Of a DNA stretch of 64,000 bases, positions 37,490 to 45,665 are shown piece by piece. Within the stretch, counting starts at the first letter, position 1; each line of letters opens with the position of its first letter. Below the pieces are notes generated by a model. It ran no database searches, was not told the origin of the DNA, and was given only the letters and a program-made list of their open reading frames with translations. A program made the translations under genes and the position numbers. The DNA is from CAYVZU01 sp964455935 (GTDB lineage Bacteria; Fibrobacterota; CAYVZU01), in assembly GCA_964455935.1 (NCBI GenBank), contig CAYVZU010000008.1, positions 1 to 64,000 of the forward strand, in the 5' to 3' direction.

Positions 37490-37775
37490 GAAACTTGTTA
37501 AACCTAAATGCCGCGGTTGCTGCTATTCGCTACGGGCAACTGCGGTTTTTGGGTTAAGATTCTGTTGCTAACCTCCCTTTGGTTGGATGGTTTCACAGTA
37601 CGAGTATTTCGATGATGAAAAATATAGCAACAATAATTGGCGGCAATCAATTTGTTCAGCGCCCTTGTGGAACGCACAAGGTGCGATTTAAACGCAAAAT
37701 ACCGTAGCGGTAACAGGGATACAAGCCGGGAGCCGCGCAGTCAGTCAGAAGCAGAAGGGATCTATGAGGCGGGTT
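37490..37775. other. Non-coding stretch upstream of the riboswitch
   Basis: Between the riboswitch and the anti-sigma gene end. It should contain the kup promoter. The only structure I see is a 7-bp hairpin CCTTGTG-gaacg-CACAAGG at 37663-37681 without a U-tract. No gene is supported. Confidence 0.5.
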
Positions 37776-38780
37776 CTATTGCCCGTCCTGCGAAACGAAC
37801 CGCGGGCTGCCGACTTGAATTGCCTGCGGGTACGTGCCGGGCAGCCGGCGGGTCTGCGGGAACTCCTGCCGGACCTGCTCCAACAGACAGTCGACCTTTG
37901 CGGAGTCCTCGTTTCGCACCGGCATTTGAATGAGATAATACGTTTCATTCCCGCCCGGAACAGCTCGCAGGTAAGCACGAACGCCGTCGTTCGCATTGGC
38001 GTAGTCGCCCCGGCCAAAGTTGAGGAGGCTGTCGATTTCGTGGTATGCGGTTGCCACGGCTTGCGGATTACGGCTCCCTTTTACCACGGCCTGATAGATG
38101 GGCAATGCCTTTTGGGGCTGGCCAAGCATGCTATAGCAGTATCCCAGGTCGAGCATGGCCTTGTCGCGCTTGACGGTATGGAGCGCAAGATACTTCTGCA
38201 ATGCGGCCGCGGCAGCCGCGAAATTTCTCTTTTTGATCAGGCGACCCGCAATTTCGTAGTGGTGGTCGTCGGACGATGCTCCATAGGGGAGTCGACCGGT
38301 TTTGGACTTGATCGTTTGCGGAGAAGGACGAACCTGCGCGGAATCGGGCTTTGCTTCCGGGGGGCGCGCCTGGCTGCCCGAATTCGGTATTGATGCCACT
38401 TGCGGAGAAGGGGTCATCTTCTTTCCAAGGTCCAGTGCGTGGAAGAAATACCCGCCGAAAAAAACAAGGACCAATGCGGCAAAGCCCCAGGCGATTCGCA
38501 AACCTGCGAAAGTGGGAGACGTGTGCCGGACGGGAATCGGCCTGCGCTCCGCGGCGACAAGGGATCGCTCGACCATCATCCGGATTTCCGATCCGGATAG
38601 CAAATCTTTTTCCGAAACAGGCGCGCGCAGCGCGGTTTCAATTTCCCGGAGGTCTTGGCAAAAAGCGCGGCACTTTTCGCACTGCTCCAGATGCCGGAGC
38701 AGGGCGGGTTTGGCGGATTCACCCAATTGTCCGCCAACCAAAAGATGAATCGGTTCTTCCCAGTGTCTGCAGGCCATCAT
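37776..38780 (-). CDS. Anti-sigma factor with zinc-finger domain and periplasmic TPR-like region
   Basis: A 334-residue single-pass protein. The N-terminus has HWEEPIHLLVGGQLGESAKPALLRHLEQCEKCRAFCQDL: the H-x3-C-x2-C zf-HC2 motif of ZAS anti-sigma factors. One TM helix (IAWGFAALVLVFFGGYFFHAL) follows, then a Pro/Ser-rich linker and a TPR-like domain (AAAAALQKYLALHTVKRDKAMLDLGYCYSMLGQPQKALPIYQ). It begins 2 nt after the sigma factor stop, so it almost certainly restrains that sigma factor at the membrane. Confidence 0.88.
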   Translation of the reverse strand: MMACRHWEEPIHLLVGGQLGESAKPALLRHLEQCEKCRAFCQDLREIETALRAPVSEKDLLSGSEIRMMVERSLVAAERRPIPVRHTSPTFAGLRIAWGFAALVLVFFGGYFFHALDLGKKMTPSPQVASIPNSGSQARPPEAKPDSAQVRPSPQTIKSKTGRLPYGASSDDHHYEIAGRLIKKRNFAAAAAALQKYLALHTVKRDKAMLDLGYCYSMLGQPQKALPIYQAVVKGSRNPQAVATAYHEIDSLLNFGRGDYANANDGVRAYLRAVPGGNETYYLIQMPVRNEDSAKVDCLLEQVRQEFPQTRRLPGTYPQAIQVGSPRFVSQDGQ

Positions 38781-38782
38781 AT

Positions 38783-39325
38783 CTACATCACCCTCTGATC
38801 CCGCAAGGCCTGTATGATTGCTTTGCGGCCTTTAAAGAGAATGGACTTGATTGCGTTTTCACTTTTGCGCGTGTGCCGCGCGATGTCGCGGACATCGCGG
38901 TCGGCGAAATAAAACATCGACAAGACTTCCCGATATTGATTGGGCAGATCCGCGATTGCCATCCTGGCCTTGTCGAAGAGCTGCTTTTTTTCGGTATGTT
39001 CCAATGGGTTCGGCTCGCGGCTTTCCCATGCATCTGCAATGGACTCCAAGGGGACCGTGTCCTTTCGCGCTTTCTCCCGGGCCAGAAAATCGAGATTCAC
39101 ATTCACCGTGATGCGATAAATCCACGTGCCGAATTGTGAATCTTCCCGAAACTTGCCGATTCCATGAATGACACGCGCAACCACCTCCTGGAAAATATCC
39201 GCCAGGTATTCGGGTTTTCGTGTCATTCGCAGGGAAATCCGCTGGATCATCTTTCCGTATGCCTTAAAAAGGTCGTGAAAAGCTTCCCGATCCCCATCTT
39301 TACATCGTCGGACAAGCTCATCCAT
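38783..39325 (-). CDS. ECF RNA polymerase sigma factor
   Basis: A 180-residue sigma-70 family protein. Region 2: DREAFHDLFKAYGKMIQRISLRMT and ADIFQEVVARVIHGIGKFREDSQFGTWIYRITVN; region 4: IADLPNQYREVLSMFYFADRDVRDIARHTRKSENAIKSILFKGRKA. The start at 39325 is where the family normally begins; the frame continues to 39376. Paired with the anti-sigma gene downstream. The signal and regulon are unknown. Confidence 0.92.
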   Translation of the reverse strand: MDELVRRCKDGDREAFHDLFKAYGKMIQRISLRMTRKPEYLADIFQEVVARVIHGIGKFREDSQFGTWIYRITVNVNLDFLAREKARKDTVPLESIADAWESREPNPLEHTEKKQLFDKARMAIADLPNQYREVLSMFYFADRDVRDIARHTRKSENAIKSILFKGRKAIIQALRDQRVM

Positions 39326-39711
39326 GCGGTACCATATGGGGTGCCGCGGAGTCGGTTTTCGCCGAAACCCGGGCAAAAAGGCAGCCGGGCTCGGTGAAAC
39401 TCGATTTCTGCAGGCACCTGCTTTATTAGACGGCTCAACAGCCTTTTGGTTTCCAGAAAAGGTACCTATTCACGCCCCCTCACCTCCGCCCTCCGCGGTA
39501 GATCTGCTACGGAGGACGGGCTGGCCCTCTCCCACCCAGTGGCGAGGGGACTCTTTCCTCTCCCTTCAATGGGAGAGGGTTCAGGTGAGGGTGTTTGCCA
39601 TACTGAATAGATACCAGAAAAGATAGCATATGGCTGGATTGCGGCGTTCGTTTGCCTCCCTTAGCAACCGAATCGGCCTATCGGCAGTCTAATTGTGAAA
39701 GGAAAGGAGGA
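39326..39711. other. Non-coding stretch between sigma factor and small ORF
   Basis: Holds the palindromic element described at 39471-39600. It should also contain the promoter of the leftward sigma/anti-sigma operon, but no convincing -35/-10 or self-recognition motif is evident. Confidence 0.5.
39471..39600. repeat. GGTGAGGG/CCCTCTCCC palindromic element, copy 2
   Basis: CCCCCTCACC at 39476 pairs with GGTGAGGGTG at 39584-39593; inside are CCTCTCCCttcaatGGGAGAGG and a CTCCGcgGTAGatctgCTACggAGG hairpin. The latter resembles the hairpin in the element at 47335-47483, so the elements share modules. Confidence 0.65.
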
Positions 39712-39900
39712 ATGGCGGGAAGTGCATCCAATGTCCCTTCCCGCCACAATATGACCAGCTTGATATTGCTTGCATTCCAAAAGAGCGCGTGCCTGGAGCG
39801 CATCTCAACATTCACACGGGCCAGGACCAGAATCAAAATAGCGCTGGCCAAGAGTGTGAAGGAAACCCGTCCAATCAATCAGAAACAAAGGAGGCAATGA
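39712..39900 (+). CDS. Possible small protein (62 aa)
   Basis: GGAAAGGAGGA lies immediately before the ATG, the main support. The product is short and basic (LERISTFTRARTRIKIALAKSVKE), matches nothing I know, and the opposite strand is also open here. It could equally be a leader for the zinc-motif gene at 39998. Confidence 0.25.
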   Translation: MAGSASNVPSRHNMTSLILLAFQKSACLERISTFTRARTRIKIALAKSVKETRPINQKQRRQ

Positions 39901-39997
39901 CCTGGTTTTCGCCGAAGAAAGGAACCGGCCGGGTCCCGGCCCCGCGGGCTGGACCCGGTCGGCTTCCGCGTTTTGAGCATAAACAAGGGGAGGTTGT

Positions 39998-40387
39998 ATG
40001 CATCTGCCCAAGTGGCATCCTGCGAAATCGCACTCAAACCAAATCAAAATGTGTCAGTATGCCGGATGCGGAAAGGAGTTTGTTGGCTGGTTTCGCCAGA
40101 AATACTGCGAATTCCACAGCGATCCGCGGCACCGGAAGCGAATTCGTGTTAAAATCTTTGATCCAAGCGTCAAAAACAGGACCTATCACCATGATTTTTC
40201 CCACTGCGTGACCAAGACCTTCAAATGCGGACTAAAGGGTTGCAGGGAAAAATACCAGGTGGTGCTATACCCGAAGCAGGAAGTATATCCGAACTACTGT
40301 AACAGGCACAGGACGGAATATCAGCGGCAGTTTTTCGCCAAAACCCGCCTTGTAAGCCCATTTTTTGGCATAAAGGCGGCGGCATAG
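39998..40387 (+). CDS. Small protein with two repeated Cys/His zinc-binding units
   Basis: A 129-residue protein. Two similar units are visible: MCQYAGCGKEF...YCEFH (residues about 18-40) and KCGLKGCREKY...YCNRH (about 75-104), each C-x4-C followed by C-x2-H, suggesting two zinc sites from an internal duplication. The spacers are basic and aromatic (HRKRIRVKIF, YHHDFSHC), so nucleic-acid binding is plausible. GGGGAGG lies 5 nt before the ATG. No family recognised. Confidence 0.7.
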   Translation: MHLPKWHPAKSHSNQIKMCQYAGCGKEFVGWFRQKYCEFHSDPRHRKRIRVKIFDPSVKNRTYHHDFSHCVTKTFKCGLKGCREKYQVVLYPKQEVYPNYCNRHRTEYQRQFFAKTRLVSPFFGIKAAA

Positions 40388-40486
40388 GGGCGGCACCCTT
40401 CGGCTTCGAGTGCCTGTGTCGTTTTCGCTCGGGCTTTGGCCCGCGCAACCCTTTTTTGAGATGCGCTCTAGTTCGGAAACATTAAG

Positions 40487-40861
40487 CTATAATTCGCAGC
40501 GGATGCCCAGCAACGCGCACGTTTGCCGGACAAGTTCGGGACCGTTGTCCTTTGTTATGAAACAATCCGCGCCTGCCTCTTTGCTGGCCAATTCGTAGGC
40601 TTCTTTGCTATGCCCTGTGGCAATAAGGACCTTCAGGCCCGGATTCAAGCGGCACAATTCCCTTGTTAGCGTGATTCCGTCCATGCCGGGCAGCGAAATG
40701 TCGACAATGACAAGATCAACCTTGATTTGGGGAATCCTTTCCAACGCTTCTTCGGCGGTTGCGACCTGCAAAACAATCTCAATTTCCTTGTGCTTCCTGA
40801 ACATGCGCCGGTAGATGATCTGCATGTCCTCGTAATCTTCCACAATCGCAATTCGTTTCAT
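40487..40861 (-). CDS. Stand-alone receiver-domain response regulator
   Basis: A 124-residue CheY-like domain: IVEDYED acidic pocket, phospho-acceptor Asp54 in LVIVDISLPGMDG, ATGHSKE, and CFITKDNG with the conserved Lys. There is no output domain. The start overlaps the stop of the histidine kinase gene by 4 nt (ATGA), so it is the likely phosphorylation partner. It may act by protein contact or pass phosphate to an unlinked regulator. Confidence 0.9.
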   Translation of the reverse strand: MKRIAIVEDYEDMQIIYRRMFRKHKEIEIVLQVATAEEALERIPQIKVDLVIVDISLPGMDGITLTRELCRLNPGLKVLIATGHSKEAYELASKEAGADCFITKDNGPELVRQTCALLGIRCEL

Positions 40862-42822
40862 TGCGGGGCACTCTCCAGAATTGACAGCGGAATAACAAGG
40901 GTCATACGCGTGCCTTTACCGATTTGTGATTCCATTTTCAGTTGGCCGCCAAACAGCCGCAATCTCTCCTCAATGCTGAAAAGCCCCATCTCCGCCGCAC
41001 CGTATGGACGTTTTCGAACCGCCTCAACATCGAAGCCAACGCCCCGGTCTTCAACCGTGATCGCAATTCGATCCTTTTCCAGGTTACCGGAGATGACCAC
41101 TTCTCTTGTTTTTGCATGCTTGATAATATTGAAAAGCAACTCTCGCATGAGTTGCACAATCAGAATCTGGTCTACACCCCGTACCGCCGCCAGGTCCTTT
41201 GAAAGATCGATGCAAATCACAAGACCATAGTGTTCTTCCATGTGCCGGGCAAGCCAACGAAGCGCGGCATCCAGGCCTTCGTTCTTCAGAATGGGCGGAT
41301 TCAATTCGACGGCCAGAGATTTGGTGGTGGCCAGGGCTTTTTGAATCGACTTCCGGAGCATTTCAACATCACGGGCGATTTCCTCCATATCCGCCCCCGA
41401 ACGGCAATGGATGGAATCGGTCAGCATCTTTGCTCCAAAAAGGTTCTGCTGAAGATCTTCATGCAGAATCCGTGAAAAGCGCTGGCGTTCCCGTTGCTCG
41501 GCAATTGTCAATTCCTTCGAAAGATCGCGGACCTGCCGCGTGCGCTCCCGTATCAGGTCCTCCAGATGATCGTTCACCGCCTTCAATTGATCTTTGCTTC
41601 GGCGTAAATCTTCCTCACTCTGCTTTTGCTGTGTAACATTGCTTGCCGTGCCAAACCATTCGACAATTTCGCCCTTTTCATTCATAATGGGAACAGCGCG
41701 CGAGAATGTCCAACCCAAAGACCCGTCCTTTTGCAAAACCCGGTGCTCCAAGGCAAAGACGCGTTTTTCCTGGATTGCCGCGTTGATGGCCGCATCCACG
41801 TACGACTGGTCATCGGGGTGAATGTATTCCCGCCGCCAATCGCGGCTGGGGCGGGTGGTATCAGCAAGAAAATCCTGCCCGCTAAGCTGACACATTTCGC
41901 TCCAGTCCGGGGTCATCCGGTACAGGACATCCGAACTGGCCAATACGATTGCGCGAAAGCGTTCTTCGCTCTTCTGCAGGGCTCGCTCGACCGCTCTGCG
42001 TTCCGTGATATCCCGCAAAATGCTCTGGAATATTCGTTTGCCTCTGTGCTCAAAAAGAGAGCCGGTCATTTCAATCACCCTTTGCTCGCCGTCCTTTCGG
42101 ATGTGAATGTGCTCATCCGTCACGCTCCCATTGAGTCTGGTCCCTCGAATAAATCGGCCCACCCGCTCCAAATCCTCGGGCCGGTGAATTTGCTCATACG
42201 AAAGCCCCTGCAGCTCGGTACGGGAATAGCCAAGCTGGCGCGCAGCCGATGCATTGGCATCAATGATTCGGCCGGATTCGGTATCGTAAAAGATTATGGC
42301 ATCATTGGCGTACTCAAAAAGGCTGCGGTAGCGCTCCTCGCTTTCACGCGATTCCTGTTCCGCTTTGCGAAGATCAGAGGTCCGCTCTCTTAATTCCGCG
42401 TTGCGCGCATCCACCTGTCCCTGAAGCAGACCCTGGTAGGCGAGCAATTGGGCTCTGGCGCGGTGCATGGTCTTTGCAACGAAGCAGATAAGGGTGCTGC
42501 TGAAAACGAAGATGATCAGTGAAAGAAAATCGAGCGGATCGGTGATCGCAAAACTGAATGCAGGATCAAGAAAAAAGAAATCAACAGCCACTGCGGAAAG
42601 CGCGGTAGCCAGCATTCCCGGCCAAAACCCGCCGAAAATGGCCGCAATTGTCACGGCGGGAAAAAACGTGATAAAAGCGGCTCGCATTCCCACTTCGGCC
42701 AGCAGCACCTTGCGCACCACAATGGCAAGAATGACAAGAAGAACTGCCGCCGCATAGCGCAATGCGGTGTTCCTGGCTCGGCATATTGCATTCAATCCGT
42801 TCATGGTGTTCTGTTGAACCAT
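40858..42822 (-). CDS. PAS-containing sensor histidine kinase (HisKA_3 type)
   Basis: A 654-residue kinase. The N-terminal four-helix membrane domain resembles DUF4118 (ITFFPAVTIAAIFGGFWPGMLATALSAVAVDFFF). Two PAS units follow (YANDAIIFYDTESGRIIDANASA; ASSDVLYRMTPDW) with PAC-like DITERR and SNVTQQKQ ends. The dimerisation helix is QRERQRFSRILHEDLQQNLFG, and HATPase has LLFNIIKHAK, VEDRGVGFD and MGLFSIEERL. NarX/DesK-type kinases use this layout. Its start codon lies at the edge of a palindromic repeat; ATG 42804 is an alternative. Confidence 0.9.
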   Translation of the reverse strand: MVQQNTMNGLNAICRARNTALRYAAAVLLVILAIVVRKVLLAEVGMRAAFITFFPAVTIAAIFGGFWPGMLATALSAVAVDFFFLDPAFSFAITDPLDFLSLIIFVFSSTLICFVAKTMHRARAQLLAYQGLLQGQVDARNAELRERTSDLRKAEQESRESEERYRSLFEYANDAIIFYDTESGRIIDANASAARQLGYSRTELQGLSYEQIHRPEDLERVGRFIRGTRLNGSVTDEHIHIRKDGEQRVIEMTGSLFEHRGKRIFQSILRDITERRAVERALQKSEERFRAIVLASSDVLYRMTPDWSEMCQLSGQDFLADTTRPSRDWRREYIHPDDQSYVDAAINAAIQEKRVFALEHRVLQKDGSLGWTFSRAVPIMNEKGEIVEWFGTASNVTQQKQSEEDLRRSKDQLKAVNDHLEDLIRERTRQVRDLSKELTIAEQRERQRFSRILHEDLQQNLFGAKMLTDSIHCRSGADMEEIARDVEMLRKSIQKALATTKSLAVELNPPILKNEGLDAALRWLARHMEEHYGLVICIDLSKDLAAVRGVDQILIVQLMRELLFNIIKHAKTREVVISGNLEKDRIAITVEDRGVGFDVEAVRKRPYGAAEMGLFSIEERLRLFGGQLKMESQIGKGTRMTLVIPLSILESAPQ

Positions 42823-42973
42823 TCACCACGGTGGCACAGAGGGCACTGAGAAAGATAAGAGTCCAAAGGCAGCGCAAAGAAAAAGCGTTTCTGGCGCGCA
42901 CCTGCGCCGAAAAACTTATCTCCTCTTTGGATTCTTTTCTGATCTCCGTGTTCTCCGAGTCGCTGTGGTGAAT
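42821..42973. repeat. CCACAGAG-type palindrome, copy 3
   Basis: Left arm ATTCACCACGGTGGCACAGAG (from 42821) and right arm ending CGCTGTGGTGAAT (42973) are imperfect reverse complements over about 45 nt. It lies between the two kinase genes; the base pair at 42821-42822 forms part of the presumed ATG of the downstream kinase. Confidence 0.75.
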
Positions 42974-43010
42974 AGTTCTATTTCCTAGGGTTAGCGCGTT
43001 TACGAGCAAC

Positions 43011-45665
43011 TCAGGACAATGTGAAAAAAAACGTGGCCCCTTTGCCCCGTTCGCCTTCGGCCCAGATTCGTCCTCCATGCCGCCGGATTGCTCTTTCGAC
43101 GATGGCCAAGCCCACGCCGGTTCCGGAGAACTCTTTTTCCGAATGGAGCCGTTGAAAAGGTGCGAAGAGCCTGCCTGCAAGGGACATGTCAAAACCGGCG
43201 CCGTTGTCTTTAATAAAATAGACCCGCTTTCCGTGCTTATTGAAGGAACCGAACTCAATGCAGGGCCGGCCGGTTCCGGCCGTGAATTTCCAGGCATTGC
43301 CCAAGAGGTTACTCAAAGCAACGCTCAGCAGCCGGGCATCGGCCCGGACTTTGAGCCCATCTTGAATCTTTACTTCGATTTGCCGACCCGGATTGGCCGT
43401 GGTCAGCTCGTTCAGTGATAAACGGGCCATTTCGCTGAGATCAAGCTCCACCAGATCCATTTCCTGGCGGGAAATTTTCGAAAGGGCCAGCATGTCATCA
43501 ATGATTGAATTCATTCGATCCGTTCCCCGCTTGATTCTTTCAAGGTACTCCCTGCACTCCCTATTAGCCTGGTCCGAGCAGTCTTCAATCAAAACTTCGG
43601 CAAAGCCGCGGATTGTGCGCAGGGGATTGCGCAGGTCATGAGCCACGGAGTAGGAAAATGCCTCCAGATCCCTGTTGGCCACCGTAAGTTCTTTGGCCCG
43701 GCTGGAGAGTTGCTCTTCGAGCTGCTTGCGCGCGGTAATATCCTGCGTAATCCCAAAACCGCCCAGCAAAGCGCCATTTTGGTCGTATTCAAGATATGCT
43801 TTTTCCCGGACCCATCGAATGTCCTCGCCGATGATAATTCTGTGCTCGATATCATATGGAGCACCCGCAATGGCGGCGTGCCATTGAGTATCGACATAGA
43901 ATTGGTCGTCGGGATGCACCCTGGACAAGAACTTTTCATAGGTCAAGGGAGTTCCCGTTGGAATGCCAAAAATGCGGTGGTTTTCGTCGGACCAGGTCAA
44001 CTCGTTCTTTCGTACGTCCAGCCGCCAGTTGCCCATGCTGCCGACCTCCTGGGCCCGGGCGAGATCTTCTCTGCTGCGGCGCAAATCTTCTTCTGTCCGC
44101 CTGCGGTCGGTAATATCCACCGCCATTCCCACAATAAAGCGCCTTCCGTCATGGAGGATTCCGGGCGAGGAGGCGCTGAAGCTCCAGTATCGGATCGATC
44201 CGTCATGGGTGCGGACCGGAAAATCGATGTTCATGGTCCTCTTTTCCTGACGAAAGAGGGACCGAACGTGATCGCGCATGGCTTGGGCCCCTGCCCCGTA
44301 TGCTCGATTGAGCCATGCCTCGAAAGAGTCCATGTCCTTGGGTCCATAGCCTGTGTTTTCGGTCCAGCCTCTGCTGATCTGTAGAACCTGTCCATCCTCG
44401 GCGTGCATGATAATGGGTATTGGTGCTTCCTCAATGGCCTGGCGAAACTGCTCCTCACTTTGACGAAGGTTCTGTTCGGCCTGTTTTCGCTCGGTGATGT
44501 CCTGGACAATTCCGGCCATACGCCGGGCATTTCCGGAAGAATCGGGAATAGGGCGACCGGCTGCCAGGATCCAGCGAATCTGGCCGTCTGCGCGCCGGAT
44601 GCGGCACTCGAAATTCCAGTTACCCCGCGTGGCAAGGGCCTGGTGAAATTTGCGATCCACCTCGGAACGGTCTTCGGGCAGCACATGTTCAAGGAACATC
44701 TCGTAGGTCCACTGCGGCAGCGGTTCTTTGTAGCCAAAAACGGCATCGTGCCCCAAGGTGCGGTACGCCGTATGATCGATAAGATCGAGATCCCAGGCCC
44801 CCGTATGAATCGTCTCCAGAGCAAAATGCAATCGACTCTCGCTCTCCTGCAGCAACTCTTCAGCGCGTCTGCGCTCGGTAATGTCGCGCACAACCGATAC
44901 GGACCCGATAATTTCGCCGCGGGAATTCCTTACCGGGGCGGCGCTGATTTGTCGGTGTCGAAGGTCCTTGTGCGCGGGCGTGCGAATGATCTCCTCTTCG
45001 CCGCGAATGACTTCACCTTTTAGGGCCCGCAGGGGCGGGGCTTCCTCGACGGGTCTTGGGGTGCCATCGGGCCGGTACACTTCCAGGCTGGAGGCCAGCT
45101 TCTCTACATCGATCTGCTCCTGGGAACCGGCCAATCGGAATTCGTTGCAGGCAGTAGGATTTGCCAGTGTAAAATGCCGATTTACGTCCGTAAACCAAAC
45201 CTCATCCGTAATGCTGTTGATGAGAGCCCGGAGCCTGTCCCTTTCCTGCCCAACGGCTTCCGTGCGCAACTCGACTTGCTTCTCAAGCCAAGATTGAGAG
45301 GCGACCAGCCGCGCGCGGGCGCGGTGCATGGTCTCAGTAATCACCGAAATCACGATGCCGCTGAGCAGAAAAAGAATTGTGGCAACCCAATCTGCGGGGT
45401 TGCTCATGGCCAGCCGGCCCACGGGCTCGGTGAAATAGATGGCCGCAATTACGGAAAGTATCGTGGCCAGCAATCCCGCCCGCAATCCACCATAAAGGGC
45501 CGAAACCATCACGGCCGGGTAGAAGGTCAGGAAAAGAAAGTGGGCACCCAGCGCTTCTTGAAGCGCCAGCCGGATCCCAATCGCAGCAAGCAAAGCCGGC
45601 ACGGCAATGCCGAATTGACGCAGGGGTTTGCTTGGCACAATGGCAGTGCTTGAGGGGCCGGTCAC
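43011..45665 (-). CDS. Multi-PAS sensor histidine kinase
   Basis: An 884-residue kinase. It has a DUF4118-like membrane domain (FLFLTFYPAVMVSALYGGLRAGLLATILSVIAAIYF), then four PAS/PAC units, each ending in a DITERR/DITDRR/DITARK-like motif. HisKA is FSYSVAHDLRNPLRTIRGFAEVL and HATPase_c has LLGNAWKF, IKDNGAGFD and GTGVGLAIVERAIRRHGG. No receiver is attached. I start at GTG 45665 because AAAGGA lies 6 nt upstream; the frame is open to 45782. Its membrane module resembles that of the kinase downstream, suggesting paralogy. Confidence 0.9.
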   Translation of the reverse strand: MTGPSSTAIVPSKPLRQFGIAVPALLAAIGIRLALQEALGAHFLFLTFYPAVMVSALYGGLRAGLLATILSVIAAIYFTEPVGRLAMSNPADWVATILFLLSGIVISVITETMHRARARLVASQSWLEKQVELRTEAVGQERDRLRALINSITDEVWFTDVNRHFTLANPTACNEFRLAGSQEQIDVEKLASSLEVYRPDGTPRPVEEAPPLRALKGEVIRGEEEIIRTPAHKDLRHRQISAAPVRNSRGEIIGSVSVVRDITERRRAEELLQESESRLHFALETIHTGAWDLDLIDHTAYRTLGHDAVFGYKEPLPQWTYEMFLEHVLPEDRSEVDRKFHQALATRGNWNFECRIRRADGQIRWILAAGRPIPDSSGNARRMAGIVQDITERKQAEQNLRQSEEQFRQAIEEAPIPIIMHAEDGQVLQISRGWTENTGYGPKDMDSFEAWLNRAYGAGAQAMRDHVRSLFRQEKRTMNIDFPVRTHDGSIRYWSFSASSPGILHDGRRFIVGMAVDITDRRRTEEDLRRSREDLARAQEVGSMGNWRLDVRKNELTWSDENHRIFGIPTGTPLTYEKFLSRVHPDDQFYVDTQWHAAIAGAPYDIEHRIIIGEDIRWVREKAYLEYDQNGALLGGFGITQDITARKQLEEQLSSRAKELTVANRDLEAFSYSVAHDLRNPLRTIRGFAEVLIEDCSDQANRECREYLERIKRGTDRMNSIIDDMLALSKISRQEMDLVELDLSEMARLSLNELTTANPGRQIEVKIQDGLKVRADARLLSVALSNLLGNAWKFTAGTGRPCIEFGSFNKHGKRVYFIKDNGAGFDMSLAGRLFAPFQRLHSEKEFSGTGVGLAIVERAIRRHGGRIWAEGERGKGATFFFTLS

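Noticed and set aside
39678..39878. 66-aa leftward frame with a hydrophobic stretch
   Set aside because: No Shine-Dalgarno upstream; the hydrophobic run is the complement of a basic segment on the other strand.
39897..40211. 104-aa frame starting just after a good AAAGGAGG
   Set aside because: It runs out of frame through the zinc-motif gene that has its own strong RBS and clear Cys/His pattern; the first site may belong to a leader.
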